A stretch of 64,000 nt of DNA, taken from Streptomyces malachitofuscus. GTDB lineage: Bacteria; Actinomycetota; Actinomycetes; Streptomycetales; Streptomycetaceae. The position numbers and the translations under genes are program-made. The stretch is from positions 248,001-312,000 of the forward strand of contig NZ_BMUF01000008.1 of NCBI RefSeq assembly GCF_014650055.1, given 5' to 3'. The notes under the pieces are model-generated. The model was given only the letters and a program-made list of their open reading frames with translations. It was not told where the DNA came from and searched no databases. Shown here one piece after another: positions 25,186 to 32,702 of this stretch (positions are counted from its first letter, which is position 1; each line of letters opens with the position of its first letter).

Positions 25186-26004
25186 TCAGACCCGTACCCG
25201 GCCCTGTCGTGCGACCTCCTTGAGGCGGTCCGCGCCCAGTTGGGACATGGCCTGGGTGACCTCGGGGAGGACCGCGCCGAAGCCGCCGTTCGTGAGGGTG
25301 ATCGCGTCGTCGCCGACGCGGATCGCCGCGACGTCGACGGTGAGATACGTCGGTGTCCCGCCGGAGGCCTCTCCCGTCATCCGCACGCGCAGTGCCGCCC
25401 GCGCGTCGCCCGCCTCCGGCAGGGGCAGTTCGGACACCTCGACGAGCTGGGCGCCGGCCCGGGGGGTCGTCGCCTCGAAGCGTTCGCACGTCTTCGGCAG
25501 CGTGCCCAGCCAGGTCAGGACGCGGTCGACGTCGGCCCGGGGGTGGGGGGCGATCTGATGGCGCAGCTGGGTGTCGTTGTAGGTGTCGTCGAGGGTGACG
25601 GTGGCACGCGGGCCGGCCGGTGTGCCGAACAGTTCCTCCGTGTAGAGCGCGTCGAGGAGACGTCGGCACTCGGGATGGTCGGTGGTCGCCTTGAGCACGC
25701 CGTCACGCCAGGTCGCCGCGCCCCGGCTCGTCATCCACGGCTCCCCCAGGTCCGCCTCCGTGAGCAGCGCCTCCCGCAGCTGCGCCTCGCTCAGCGCGGG
25801 CGGCGACGGCGCGTTCCGCCCGCCGGCGGAGGCGGCCGGGGACGCGGTCACGGACGGGGACGGCTCCGGGGGCTGGGAGACGCCCGCGGGCAGTGCGCGC
25901 GGAACGTTCCGGTCGGTGGCCATGCACGCGGCCGAGGCCAGCAGGACCGTCACCGACAGCGCGGAGACGAGGACGGCGCGGGCGGCGGCCGGGGCATGGG
26001 TCAT
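25186..26004 (-). CDS. Secreted lipoprotein of unknown function
   Basis: 272 residues from ATG 26004, with AGGAGG 7-12 bases upstream. The lipobox LLASAAC ends at about residue 27, so the mature protein is anchored through Cys. A Pro/Ser linker (35-65) is followed by a sensor-like domain of about 200 residues (ALLTEADLGEPW, ECRRLLDALYTEELFG, VLPEVTQAMSQLGADRLKEV). The pattern resembles PknH-sensor/LpqN-type extracytoplasmic domains of actinobacteria, but this is only suggestive. It is divergent from the thrS leader. Confidence 0.8.
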   Translation of the reverse strand: MTHAPAAARAVLVSALSVTVLLASAACMATDRNVPRALPAGVSQPPEPSPSVTASPAASAGGRNAPSPPALSEAQLREALLTEADLGEPWMTSRGAATWRDGVLKATTDHPECRRLLDALYTEELFGTPAGPRATVTLDDTYNDTQLRHQIAPHPRADVDRVLTWLGTLPKTCERFEATTPRAGAQLVEVSELPLPEAGDARAALRVRMTGEASGGTPTYLTVDVAAIRVGDDAITLTNGGFGAVLPEVTQAMSQLGADRLKEVARQGRVRV

Positions 26005-26156
26005 CGGGGTGCCTCCTGGGGGGAACCGGGCCGTCCACGAGCGGACGTGACGTGCTCTTACGGCACCACCGGGCCGCCCCCGCCACCAGCGCGACGAGCC
26101 GTCCGGGTGAGCCCGCCCGCACGGAAACCCGCTCGCGGGTGCCCCTCGGCCCCTGC

Positions 26157-26162
26157 TACGGT
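26157..26162 (+). promoter_or_regulatory. -10 element of the thrS leader transcript
   Basis: TACGGT, 7 bases before the ATG of the leader peptide at 26170. If correct, transcription begins at or next to that ATG, giving a leaderless leader peptide. No clear -35 box was assigned. Confidence 0.5.
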
Positions 26163-26169
26163 CCGGCGC

Positions 26170-26226
26170 ATGCAGCGCGCCCACGAATCCCGCACGACGA
26201 CGCCGGAGAGAGTCCCGGCGCGCTGA
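26170..26226 (+). CDS. Leader peptide with three consecutive threonine codons (thrS attenuator)
   Basis: 18 codons: MQRAHESRTTTPERVPAR, then TGA. Three ACG codons in a row lie at 26194-26202. It sits between a TACGGT -10 box and a strong hairpin 15 bases after its stop, upstream of a threonyl-tRNA synthetase gene. This is the layout of ribosome-mediated attenuation: shortage of charged tRNA-Thr would stall the ribosome at the ACG run and favour read-through into thrS. Too short for ordinary gene finding. Confidence 0.7.
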   Translation: MQRAHESRTTTPERVPAR

Positions 26227-26241
26227 CAGCTGACCACTGAC

Positions 26242-26271
26242 GAAGCCCCGGGGCGAGTGCCCCGGGGCTTC
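26242..26271 (+). terminator. Attenuator hairpin upstream of thrS
   Basis: GAAGCCCCGGGG (26242-26253), loop CGAGTG, CCCCGGGGCTTC (26260-26271): 12 perfect base pairs. It lies 41 bases before the thrS start. The short U-poor tail is usual for Streptomyces. It is interpreted as the terminator arm of a Thr attenuator. Confidence 0.75.
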
Positions 26272-26312
26272 CTCGCGCACGGTGCTCGCCGCACGACCAC
26301 GAGGAGCCCACC

Positions 26313-27533
26313 GTGCACGACCACCGACGCCTCGGCCGTGAGCTCGGCCTGTTCGACACCGACCCGCTGATGGGGGCGGGCCTGCCGTACTGGCTGCCCG
26401 ACGGCGCCGTCGTCCGGCACGCCCTGGAGGAGTACGTCCGCGAGGCGGAGCGCGTGGCCGGGTACCGGCACGTGTACTCGCCGGTGCTCGGCAAACGCGA
26501 GCTGTACGAGCTCTCCGGCCACTGGGACCACTACAGCGACGACATGTTCCCGCCCATGGAGCTGGGGGCGGAACAGGTCGTCCTGCGGCCCAGTCTCTGC
26601 CCCCACCACGCCCTCATCTACCGCTCCCGGTCCCGCAGTCACCGGGAACTGCCGCTGCGCATGGCCGAGCTGGGCGGCATGTACCGCTCCGAGCCGTCGG
26701 GGGTGCTGGGCGGGCTGACCCGCGTACGGGCCATCCAGCTCAACGACGCGCACATCTTCTGCACCCCGGACCAGGCCGTCGAGGAGGCCGGGGCCGCCCT
26801 CGCGCTCATCTCCCGCGCCTACGCCGACCTGGGCATCCGCGCGGCCCGGCACCGCCTGTCGCTGCCGGGCGGCGGCGGCAAGTACGTCGCCGACCCGGCC
26901 CTGTGGGAACGGGCCACCACCCTCCTGCGCGAGGTGCTGGACTCCTCCGGCATCGCGTATGAGGCCGTCGAGGGGGAGGCGGCCTTCTACGGCCCGAAGA
27001 TCGACGTGCAGATCGCCGACGCCGCCGGACGCGAGTCCACCCTGTCCACCGTGCAGATCGACTTCCATCAGCCCGAGCGCTTCGGCCTGCGTTACATCGG
27101 CCCCGACGGCGCCCGGCACCGCCCGGTCATGGTGCACCGCAGCATCATCGGCAGTGTGGAGCGGGCGGTCGCCCACCTCCTGGACGTGCACGGCGGCGCC
27201 TTCCCGGTGTGGCTGGCACCGGTGCAGCTGACCGTGCTGCCGGTGGGCGCGGCGCAGGAGGAGCGGGCGTACGACGTCGTACGGCGGGCCGGTGAGCTGG
27301 GGCTGCGGGCCGAGGTGACCGGGCCCGGGGAGGGCAGCCTGGGCGCCCGGATCCGCCGGGCCCGGCTGGTGCCGTACCAGGCGGTGCTCGGGGAACGGGA
27401 GGCCGAGGGCGGGCTGGTCGCCGTACGGCTGCGGGACGGGCGGCGGCCCGGGGCCCTGCCGGTGGAGGAGCTGCTGCGGCGGATCGCGGAGCGCTCGGAC
27501 CGGCGCGGGCCCGGCCTCTGGGACCCCGCGTAG
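26313..27533 (+). CDS. thrS: Short-form threonyl-tRNA synthetase (catalytic and anticodon domains only)
   Basis: 406 residues, against about 640 for full-length ThrRS. The TGS and editing (N2) domains are absent; the protein begins in the class II core. Zinc ligands are kept: Cys in RPSLCPHH (about 95), His in NDAHIFC (about 146) and His in MVHRSIIGSVERA (about 275). Motif 2 reads GGMYRSEPSG, with Tyr for the usual His, and motif 3 is GSVERAVAHLL. The anticodon-binding domain spans about 300-400. With no editing site it should not hydrolyse Ser-tRNA-Thr by itself, so it is probably a second, starvation-induced or inhibitor-tolerant enzyme. The leader peptide and hairpin upstream support control by Thr supply. 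Start GTG 26313 follows GAGGAG. Confidence 0.92.
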   Translation: MHDHRRLGRELGLFDTDPLMGAGLPYWLPDGAVVRHALEEYVREAERVAGYRHVYSPVLGKRELYELSGHWDHYSDDMFPPMELGAEQVVLRPSLCPHHALIYRSRSRSHRELPLRMAELGGMYRSEPSGVLGGLTRVRAIQLNDAHIFCTPDQAVEEAGAALALISRAYADLGIRAARHRLSLPGGGGKYVADPALWERATTLLREVLDSSGIAYEAVEGEAAFYGPKIDVQIADAAGRESTLSTVQIDFHQPERFGLRYIGPDGARHRPVMVHRSIIGSVERAVAHLLDVHGGAFPVWLAPVQLTVLPVGAAQEERAYDVVRRAGELGLRAEVTGPGEGSLGARIRRARLVPYQAVLGEREAEGGLVAVRLRDGRRPGALPVEELLRRIAERSDRRGPGLWDPA

Positions 27534-27572
27534 GGTCGACGGGCACGCGAGCCCTCGGAAGGAGTCCCCGCC

Positions 27573-28556
27573 GTGACGAACGGTCAGCCCATCCCGGTGA
27601 TCATCGACTGCGACACGGGGGTCGACGACGCCCTGGCCCTGCTGTTCGCCGTGCGCCACCCGGGGATCGACCTGCGCGCCGTGACCTGCGTCGCCGGGAA
27701 CACCGACGTGGACGGCGTCGTCCGCAACACGCTGACCGTGCTGGAGCGGGCGGGCGCGCCGGACGTCCCGGTCGCGCGGGGCGCCGAGCGCCCGCTGATC
27801 GAGGCACCGCGCTCCGCCCGCCACGTCCACGGCCACGACGGCATGGGCGACCTCGGACTGCCCGCCCCGCGCCGCTCCCCCGCCGACGTGGACGCCGTGA
27901 CCCTGCTGCGCCGCGAGATCCTCGCCTCCCCGCGCCCGGTCACCCTCGTGCCCACCGCCCCGCTCACCAACATCGCCCTGCTGCTGCGGACCCACCCCGA
28001 GGTCACCCGCAACATCGAGCGGATCGTGTTCATGGGCGGCGCGGCGGGCGCCGGGAACGCCACGCCGGTCGCCGAGTTCAACGTGTGGCACGACCCGGAG
28101 GCCGCCGCGGTCCTGCTCACCGCGGGCGTGCCGATCACGATGTACGGCCTGGACGTGTTCACCCGGGTCGTCGTCCCGGGCGCGGAGGTGCGGCGGCTGC
28201 GCGCGAGCGCCGAACCGGGCACCCGGCTGGCCGGCGACCTGCTCGCCCACCGTCCCGCCCACCCGGGCAGCCGCCCCGACGACCCGGCCGAGGACGCCGG
28301 CGGGCTCGGCGACGCGGGCGCGCTGTGCGCGGTCGCCGACCCGCGGGGCCTGACGACGCACCGCCTCCCCGTGGAGGTCTCCCTGGCCCCCGGTCCGACC
28401 CGCGGCCAGACCGTGGTCGACCGCCGCCCCCGGGTCGGCGAGTCCGAGCTCCACGAGGGCGTCCGTGAGCAGCCGCTCGTGGAGGTCGGCCTGGACGTGG
28501 ACGTGGAGCGCTATGTGCGTCTGTATCTGACGACGGTGGAGCGTCCCTCGGTGTAG
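27573..28556 (+). CDS. Nucleoside hydrolase (IunH family)
   Basis: 327 residues from GTG 27573, preceded by GGAAGGAG. The N-terminal DCDTGVDDALALL (about 12-24) supplies the calcium-binding Asp cluster that defines the family; VFMGGAAGAGNATPVAEFN (about 152-170) and LGDAGALCAVADP (about 246-258) are further active-site segments. The enzymes split ribonucleosides into base and ribose for salvage. It starts 39 bases after thrS and may share its transcript, but the pathway link is not obvious. Confidence 0.92.
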   Translation: MTNGQPIPVIIDCDTGVDDALALLFAVRHPGIDLRAVTCVAGNTDVDGVVRNTLTVLERAGAPDVPVARGAERPLIEAPRSARHVHGHDGMGDLGLPAPRRSPADVDAVTLLRREILASPRPVTLVPTAPLTNIALLLRTHPEVTRNIERIVFMGGAAGAGNATPVAEFNVWHDPEAAAVLLTAGVPITMYGLDVFTRVVVPGAEVRRLRASAEPGTRLAGDLLAHRPAHPGSRPDDPAEDAGGLGDAGALCAVADPRGLTTHRLPVEVSLAPGPTRGQTVVDRRPRVGESELHEGVREQPLVEVGLDVDVERYVRLYLTTVERPSV

Positions 28557-28713
28557 CCGTGCGCCGGGGGGCGCCCGGCGCACCGTCGCGGGACCGGGCC
28601 TCCGGTGTGCTCCGCGACACCCCGGGAATCGCTCCCTGCCGCCGGTGTGTTCGCTTTTACGGTGGTGTGGACAGATTCTCTGCCGGTACCCGCACGCACC
28701 CAGAGGAGACCGC

Positions 28714-30417
28714 GTGACCGACCGCATCCCCACGTCCGACCCCCGGCCCCCGCACCCCGTGCCCGACGCCACGCCCGACCTCTCCTCCCGGAACCCGGAC
28801 TGGTGGCGACAGGCCGTCGTCTATCAGGTCTACCCCCGCAGCTTCGCCGACGCCGACGGTGACGGCCTCGGTGACCTGCGCGGCGTCACCCGGCGCCTCA
28901 CCCATCTCGCCGCCCTGGGCGTCGACGCCCTGTGGCTGAGCCCCTTCTACCCCTCCGAGCTCGCCGACGGCGGCTACGACGTCGCCGACCCGCGGGACGT
29001 CGACCCGCGCCTGGGTACCCTCGACGACTTCGACGCGATGGTCCGCGAGGCGCACCGGCTCGGGCTGAAGGTGATCGTCGACATCGTCCCCAACCACACC
29101 TCCCACCAGCACGTCTGGTTCCAGGAGGCGCTGCGCGCCGGCCCCGGTTCGGCCGCCCGCGACCGCTACGTCTTCCGTGACGGCCGGGGCGAGCGGGGCG
29201 AGCTGCCGCCCACCGACTGGCAGTCCGTGTTCGGCGGCAGCGCCTGGCAGCGGGTGCCGGACGGGCAGTGGTACCTGCACCTGTTCGCCGCCGAGCAGCC
29301 CGACCTGAACTGGGGGCACCAGGACGTCCGCGACGACTACCGCACCACCCTGCGGTTCTGGTCCGACCGGGGTGTGGACGGCTTCCGCATCGATGTGGCG
29401 CACGCCCTCGCCAAGGACCTGAGCGAGCCGCTGCGCGACCTCGGCTCGCCCGAGCGGAGCCGCGAGGACGCCCTCGGCGAGTTCCCGCCCGGCACCCATC
29501 CGTTCTACGACCGGGACGAGGTGCACGAGATCTACCGCGACTGGCGCAAGATCCTCGACGCCTACTCCCCGCCCCGGACGGCCGTCGCCGAGGCCTGGGT
29601 CCCCGGCGCCCGGCGTGCCCTGTACGCCCGTCCGGACGAGCTCGGGCAGGCCTTCAACTTCGAGTATCTGCAGGCGGCGTGGGACGCGGACGAACTCCGC
29701 CAGGTGATCACCGACTCGCTGGAGACCGCGCACGCGGCCGGTGCCTCGGCGACCTGGGTGCTGTCCAACCACGACGTGATCCGCCACGCCTCCCGGCTGA
29801 TGCTCCCGCCGGGCACCGACGACAACGCCTGGCTGCTGGCCGGCGGCCACGCGCCCGCCGTCGACCCGGACGCCGGACTGCGCCGGGCCCGCGCGGCCAC
29901 CCTGCTGATGCTGGCGCTGCCCGGCTCGGCGTACGTCTACCAGGGCGAGGAACTGGGCCTGCCGGAGGTGGCCGACCTGCCCACCGAGGTGCTCCAGGAC
30001 CCGATCTGGGAGCAGACGGGTCACGTCCGCAAGGGCCGCGACGGATGCCGGGTGCCGCTGCCGTGGACCACGACCGGGCCGTCGTACGGCTTCGGACCGG
30101 GCGGCGCCTGGCTGCCGCAGCCGCCCTCGTTCGCCGAGTACGCCGTCGAGGCGCAGGACGGGGTGGAGGGCTCGACCCTGGAGCTGTACCGCACGGCCCT
30201 GAGACTGCGCCGCAAGCTGCTGGACGGCGAGACGCTGACCTGGGCGGAGGAGACCCCGGCGGGTGTCCTGCGGTTCGACCGCGGAGACGGCTGGCGCTGC
30301 GTGACCAACCTGTCCCCCGACCCCGTCGACCTCCCCGCCGGCGAGGTCCTGCTGACCAGCGCCCCCCTGCAGGACGGCCGCCTCGGCCCCGACACAACAG
30401 CCTGGCTCGGCCGCTGA
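28714..30417 (+). CDS. GH13 alpha-glucosidase (oligo-1,6-glucosidase/alpha-amylase family)
   Basis: 567 residues from GTG 28714 (MTDRIPTSDP), with GAGGAG just upstream; codons back to 28645 lack a site. No signal peptide, so it acts in the cytoplasm. The (beta/alpha)8 barrel begins at WWRQAVVYQVYPRSFAD. Conserved GH13 regions: DIVPNHTS (about 126), GFRIDVAHAL with the nucleophile Asp (about 225), AVAEAWV with acid/base Glu (about 290), LSNHDV with the third Asp (about 352). The QPDLNWGHQDVR segment is typical of the alpha-glucosidase subfamily acting on maltose-type oligosaccharides. No maltose transporter or MalR gene is adjacent. Confidence 0.93.
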   Translation: MTDRIPTSDPRPPHPVPDATPDLSSRNPDWWRQAVVYQVYPRSFADADGDGLGDLRGVTRRLTHLAALGVDALWLSPFYPSELADGGYDVADPRDVDPRLGTLDDFDAMVREAHRLGLKVIVDIVPNHTSHQHVWFQEALRAGPGSAARDRYVFRDGRGERGELPPTDWQSVFGGSAWQRVPDGQWYLHLFAAEQPDLNWGHQDVRDDYRTTLRFWSDRGVDGFRIDVAHALAKDLSEPLRDLGSPERSREDALGEFPPGTHPFYDRDEVHEIYRDWRKILDAYSPPRTAVAEAWVPGARRALYARPDELGQAFNFEYLQAAWDADELRQVITDSLETAHAAGASATWVLSNHDVIRHASRLMLPPGTDDNAWLLAGGHAPAVDPDAGLRRARAATLLMLALPGSAYVYQGEELGLPEVADLPTEVLQDPIWEQTGHVRKGRDGCRVPLPWTTTGPSYGFGPGGAWLPQPPSFAEYAVEAQDGVEGSTLELYRTALRLRRKLLDGETLTWAEETPAGVLRFDRGDGWRCVTNLSPDPVDLPAGEVLLTSAPLQDGRLGPDTTAWLGR

Positions 30418-31264
30418 CCCGACCCGCACCGGTCAGGTCACCGACCGGCGGCCGGCCCTGAGGCGGCGAGGGGACACGGGGAGGCCGGCCGGTCGGGGTG
30501 ACCGGGGCGCGGTCCGGGGTCTGCGGGGGCGTGCGGTGGGCGTCTGGGTGGCCGGTGGGCCGGGGGAGCTCGCCGCGCGCGGGTCGGGTGCGGCGAGGGG
30601 GCGCGGGAAGGTTGCCTGTCCGCGTGACCGGGGGCCCGGTCCGGGTCTGCGTGGGCGGTCGGTGGCGTCTGGGTGGCCGGTGGGCCGGGGGGAGGTCGCC
30701 GCGCGTGGGTTTGACGCGGCGAGGGGGCGCGGGAGGGTTGGCCGGTCGGGGTGGCCGGGGGCTCGGTCCGGGGTCTGTGGGGGTGGGTCGGTCGGCGCCT
30801 GGGTGGCCCGTGGGCCGGGGGAAGTCGCCGCGGGCGAGGGGGCGCGGAAGGGTCGGCCGGTGCGCGTGACCGGGGGTTCGGCCTGGGACCTCCGGTGGTG
30901 TGCGGTCGGCCGGCCTTGTCGTCGGCCGGTGTGCGTGCGGCCGCGCCCGGGTTCATCCGGCCCGGTACCGGGCCGGCCGACGGGGCGGATCGGGCCGGCG
31001 CGGTCCACCGGTCTTGGGGCGGTCCTCCGATGCCGGAGCAGGGCGGGTGGGGCCGGTCGCCGAGAGTGGACCGTGGGCCGGTGGTGCGCGGTCGACCTGG
31101 CCGTCGTCTCCGGCCCGGCGTCGGCCGGCGAGGTTGTGGCGGCCGGTGCCCCGGAACCGGTGGTGGCCACCCGTACGGCCGTGCAGTGCGGGCGGCCGGC
31201 GCGGGCGCACCGCAAGATCGGTTGCAGGTGTGTCCGTGACGGCCGTACAGGGAGCCCGCCGACG
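30418..31264. other. 847-base gene-free region
   Basis: It holds the tandem repeat (above), flanked by GC-rich single-copy sequence to 31264. Long open frames on both strands encode only Arg/Pro/Gly-rich low complexity and follow the repeat in all frames. The last ~100 bases should carry the promoter of the secreted protein at 31265; no clear boxes were recognised. Confidence 0.65.
30498..30880. repeat. Tandem ~126-bp GC-rich repeat, about three copies
   Basis: Units begin with GTGACCGGGG or GTGGCCGGGG at 30498, 30624, 30751 and 30866 (periods 126, 127, 115; the last is partial). Each holds GGTCCGGG(G)TCTG, CTGGGTGGCC(G)GTGGGCC and GCGAGGGGGCGCGG. The periods are not consistent multiples of three, so the array is non-coding although every frame looks open. 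Confidence 0.8.
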
Positions 31265-32032
31265 ATGAACAGGTCCAGCAAGACAGCCGCCGCGCTGGCC
31301 GCGGCCGGGATCCTCGCGGGCGCGTGGCTGCCGCCCGTGACGTCCGCCGCGGCCGACGGTCCCGCTCCGGCGCAGGCCCGGGTGCTGTGGGGCGACGTGA
31401 CGATCCCGCCCGGCCGGGACGGCGTCGTCGAGGCCGCGGGATTCACGGGACCGGCCCTCGGTACCGGTTCCACGCTGACGCTCACCGCGCCGGCCGGGGC
31501 CCGGGTGACGGGCGCGCCCCTCGAGGCGCCCGGCTACCGGGGCGCGGTGGCTGCCGACGGCCGTACCGCCCTCTACACCGCCGCCGCGGTGGAGCGGCCG
31601 TGGCTGGGCGGGACCTTCCCGTTCGTGCTGGCGGTGCCCGCGGACGCGGTGCCGGGCACCCGGCTGAGCGGCTGTGCCCTGCGCCTCGCGGACGCCGAGG
31701 GCGTGGTCCGGGCGACCGGCGGCTGCCAGGTGACCGTGGGCCTGGCCCCGCCGACCCTGGCCCACCCCGAGTCCGGTGTGCCGCTGGACGCACGACCGGC
31801 GATCGCCGGCACGGCACACCCGTGGGCGCAGGTCACCGTCACCGACCAGGACGGCGCCGAGGTGTGCACGGACACCGCCGGGGCCGACGGCCGCTGGACC
31901 TGCACCCCCGCCCGGGCGCTCCCCGACGGTCCCAACCGGCTCCAGGCCGCCGCCACCCTGAACGGCGTGAGCGCGGTCGGGGAGCAGGTCCAGATCACCG
32001 TGGGGGAGACCGCCGCCCCGGCGGCCGGGTGA
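31265..32032 (+). CDS. Secreted Ig-like domain protein
   Basis: 255 residues from ATG 31265. Signal peptide 1-29 (MNRSSKTAAALAAAGILAGA, cut near TSAAA). Residues 40-150 form a beta-rich domain (VLWGDVTIPPGRDGVVEAAG). Residues 165-245 resemble a bacterial Ig-like fold of the adhesin/carbohydrate-binding kind (AQVTVTDQDGAEVCTDTAGA, DGRWTCTPARALPDGPN). No catalytic motif, transmembrane anchor or LPXTG is visible. Function unknown; probably extracellular or wall-associated. Confidence 0.78.
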   Translation: MNRSSKTAAALAAAGILAGAWLPPVTSAAADGPAPAQARVLWGDVTIPPGRDGVVEAAGFTGPALGTGSTLTLTAPAGARVTGAPLEAPGYRGAVAADGRTALYTAAAVERPWLGGTFPFVLAVPADAVPGTRLSGCALRLADAEGVVRATGGCQVTVGLAPPTLAHPESGVPLDARPAIAGTAHPWAQVTVTDQDGAEVCTDTAGADGRWTCTPARALPDGPNRLQAAATLNGVSAVGEQVQITVGETAAPAAG

Positions 32033-32088
32033 CGCACGGCCGACAGCGCGGCCGCTCCCGCGGCCGCGCACCTGCGTGAGGCCGTGCG

Positions 32089-32460
32089 TCAGACGTGCCC
32101 GGGGCCTCCGCTGCCGAAGGCGCCGCTGGATCCGGGCAGCCAGCGCTTGCGGCTCTGGTCCTTGCCCGTCCTGGTGGCGGCGTGATGGAGCTCGTAGGGC
32201 ATGAGCCGGGAGCCCGTCCTCTCCACCAGCGGGATCTCGTCCGGCTCGCGCATCTCCCGCATCTCGTGGACCGCGCCGCCGTCCGGCAGCTTCGGCTGGT
32301 CCTCGGGCCGCGGGCGTGGTTCCTCGCGGTCCATGTACCGCATTCCGACACGTACGGCCCAGACCAGTGCGCCGGCCACGATCAGCCCGCCGATGAAGGC
32401 CGCGAGGACGGCCCACCGGTGCTCATTGGCAGCCAGTTGTACATACGTTGCCGTGTCCAT
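32089..32460 (-). CDS. DUF6479 family membrane protein
   Basis: 123 residues from ATG 32460. One membrane helix (about 17-38, WAVLAAFIGGLIVAGALVWA) is followed by a polar cytoplasmic tail with EEPRPRPEDQPKLPDGG and the Arg/Glu-rich EMREMREPDEIP, ending in SSGAFGSGGPGHV. This order matches the Streptomyces-specific DUF6479 family, often present in several copies per genome. Role unknown. Convergent with the secreted Ig-like gene. Confidence 0.8.
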   Translation of the reverse strand: MDTATYVQLAANEHRWAVLAAFIGGLIVAGALVWAVRVGMRYMDREEPRPRPEDQPKLPDGGAVHEMREMREPDEIPLVERTGSRLMPYELHHAATRTGKDQSRKRWLPGSSGAFGSGGPGHV

Positions 32461-32702
32461 GTTTCCGAGTATGGCCCAGAAAGTGTGATAAAGCTCCCGA
32501 GATGCCCTGTGATCACCTGGTGTGACCGAATGGTCGGTTCCCCGGGTCCCGTTCCGCCCGGCTCCTCGTTCGGCCCGTCCCGGCGGGCGGCCCGGCCCGC
32601 CGCATGGCAGATTGCGGCCAGAGGGAAGGCCGGGACGGGCCGTCGCGTCCCCACGTGTGCAGCTCGGGGCCCGGCCCCGGCCTTCCCGCGTCCGTAGTCT
32701 GC

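Noticed and set aside
30536..31264. Long open frames (both strands) over the GC-rich repeat
   Set aside because: Every frame is open because of extreme GC. Products are Arg/Pro/Gly low-complexity, the repeat period is not a codon multiple, and no ribosome site fits; only the signal-peptide protein from 31265 is credible.
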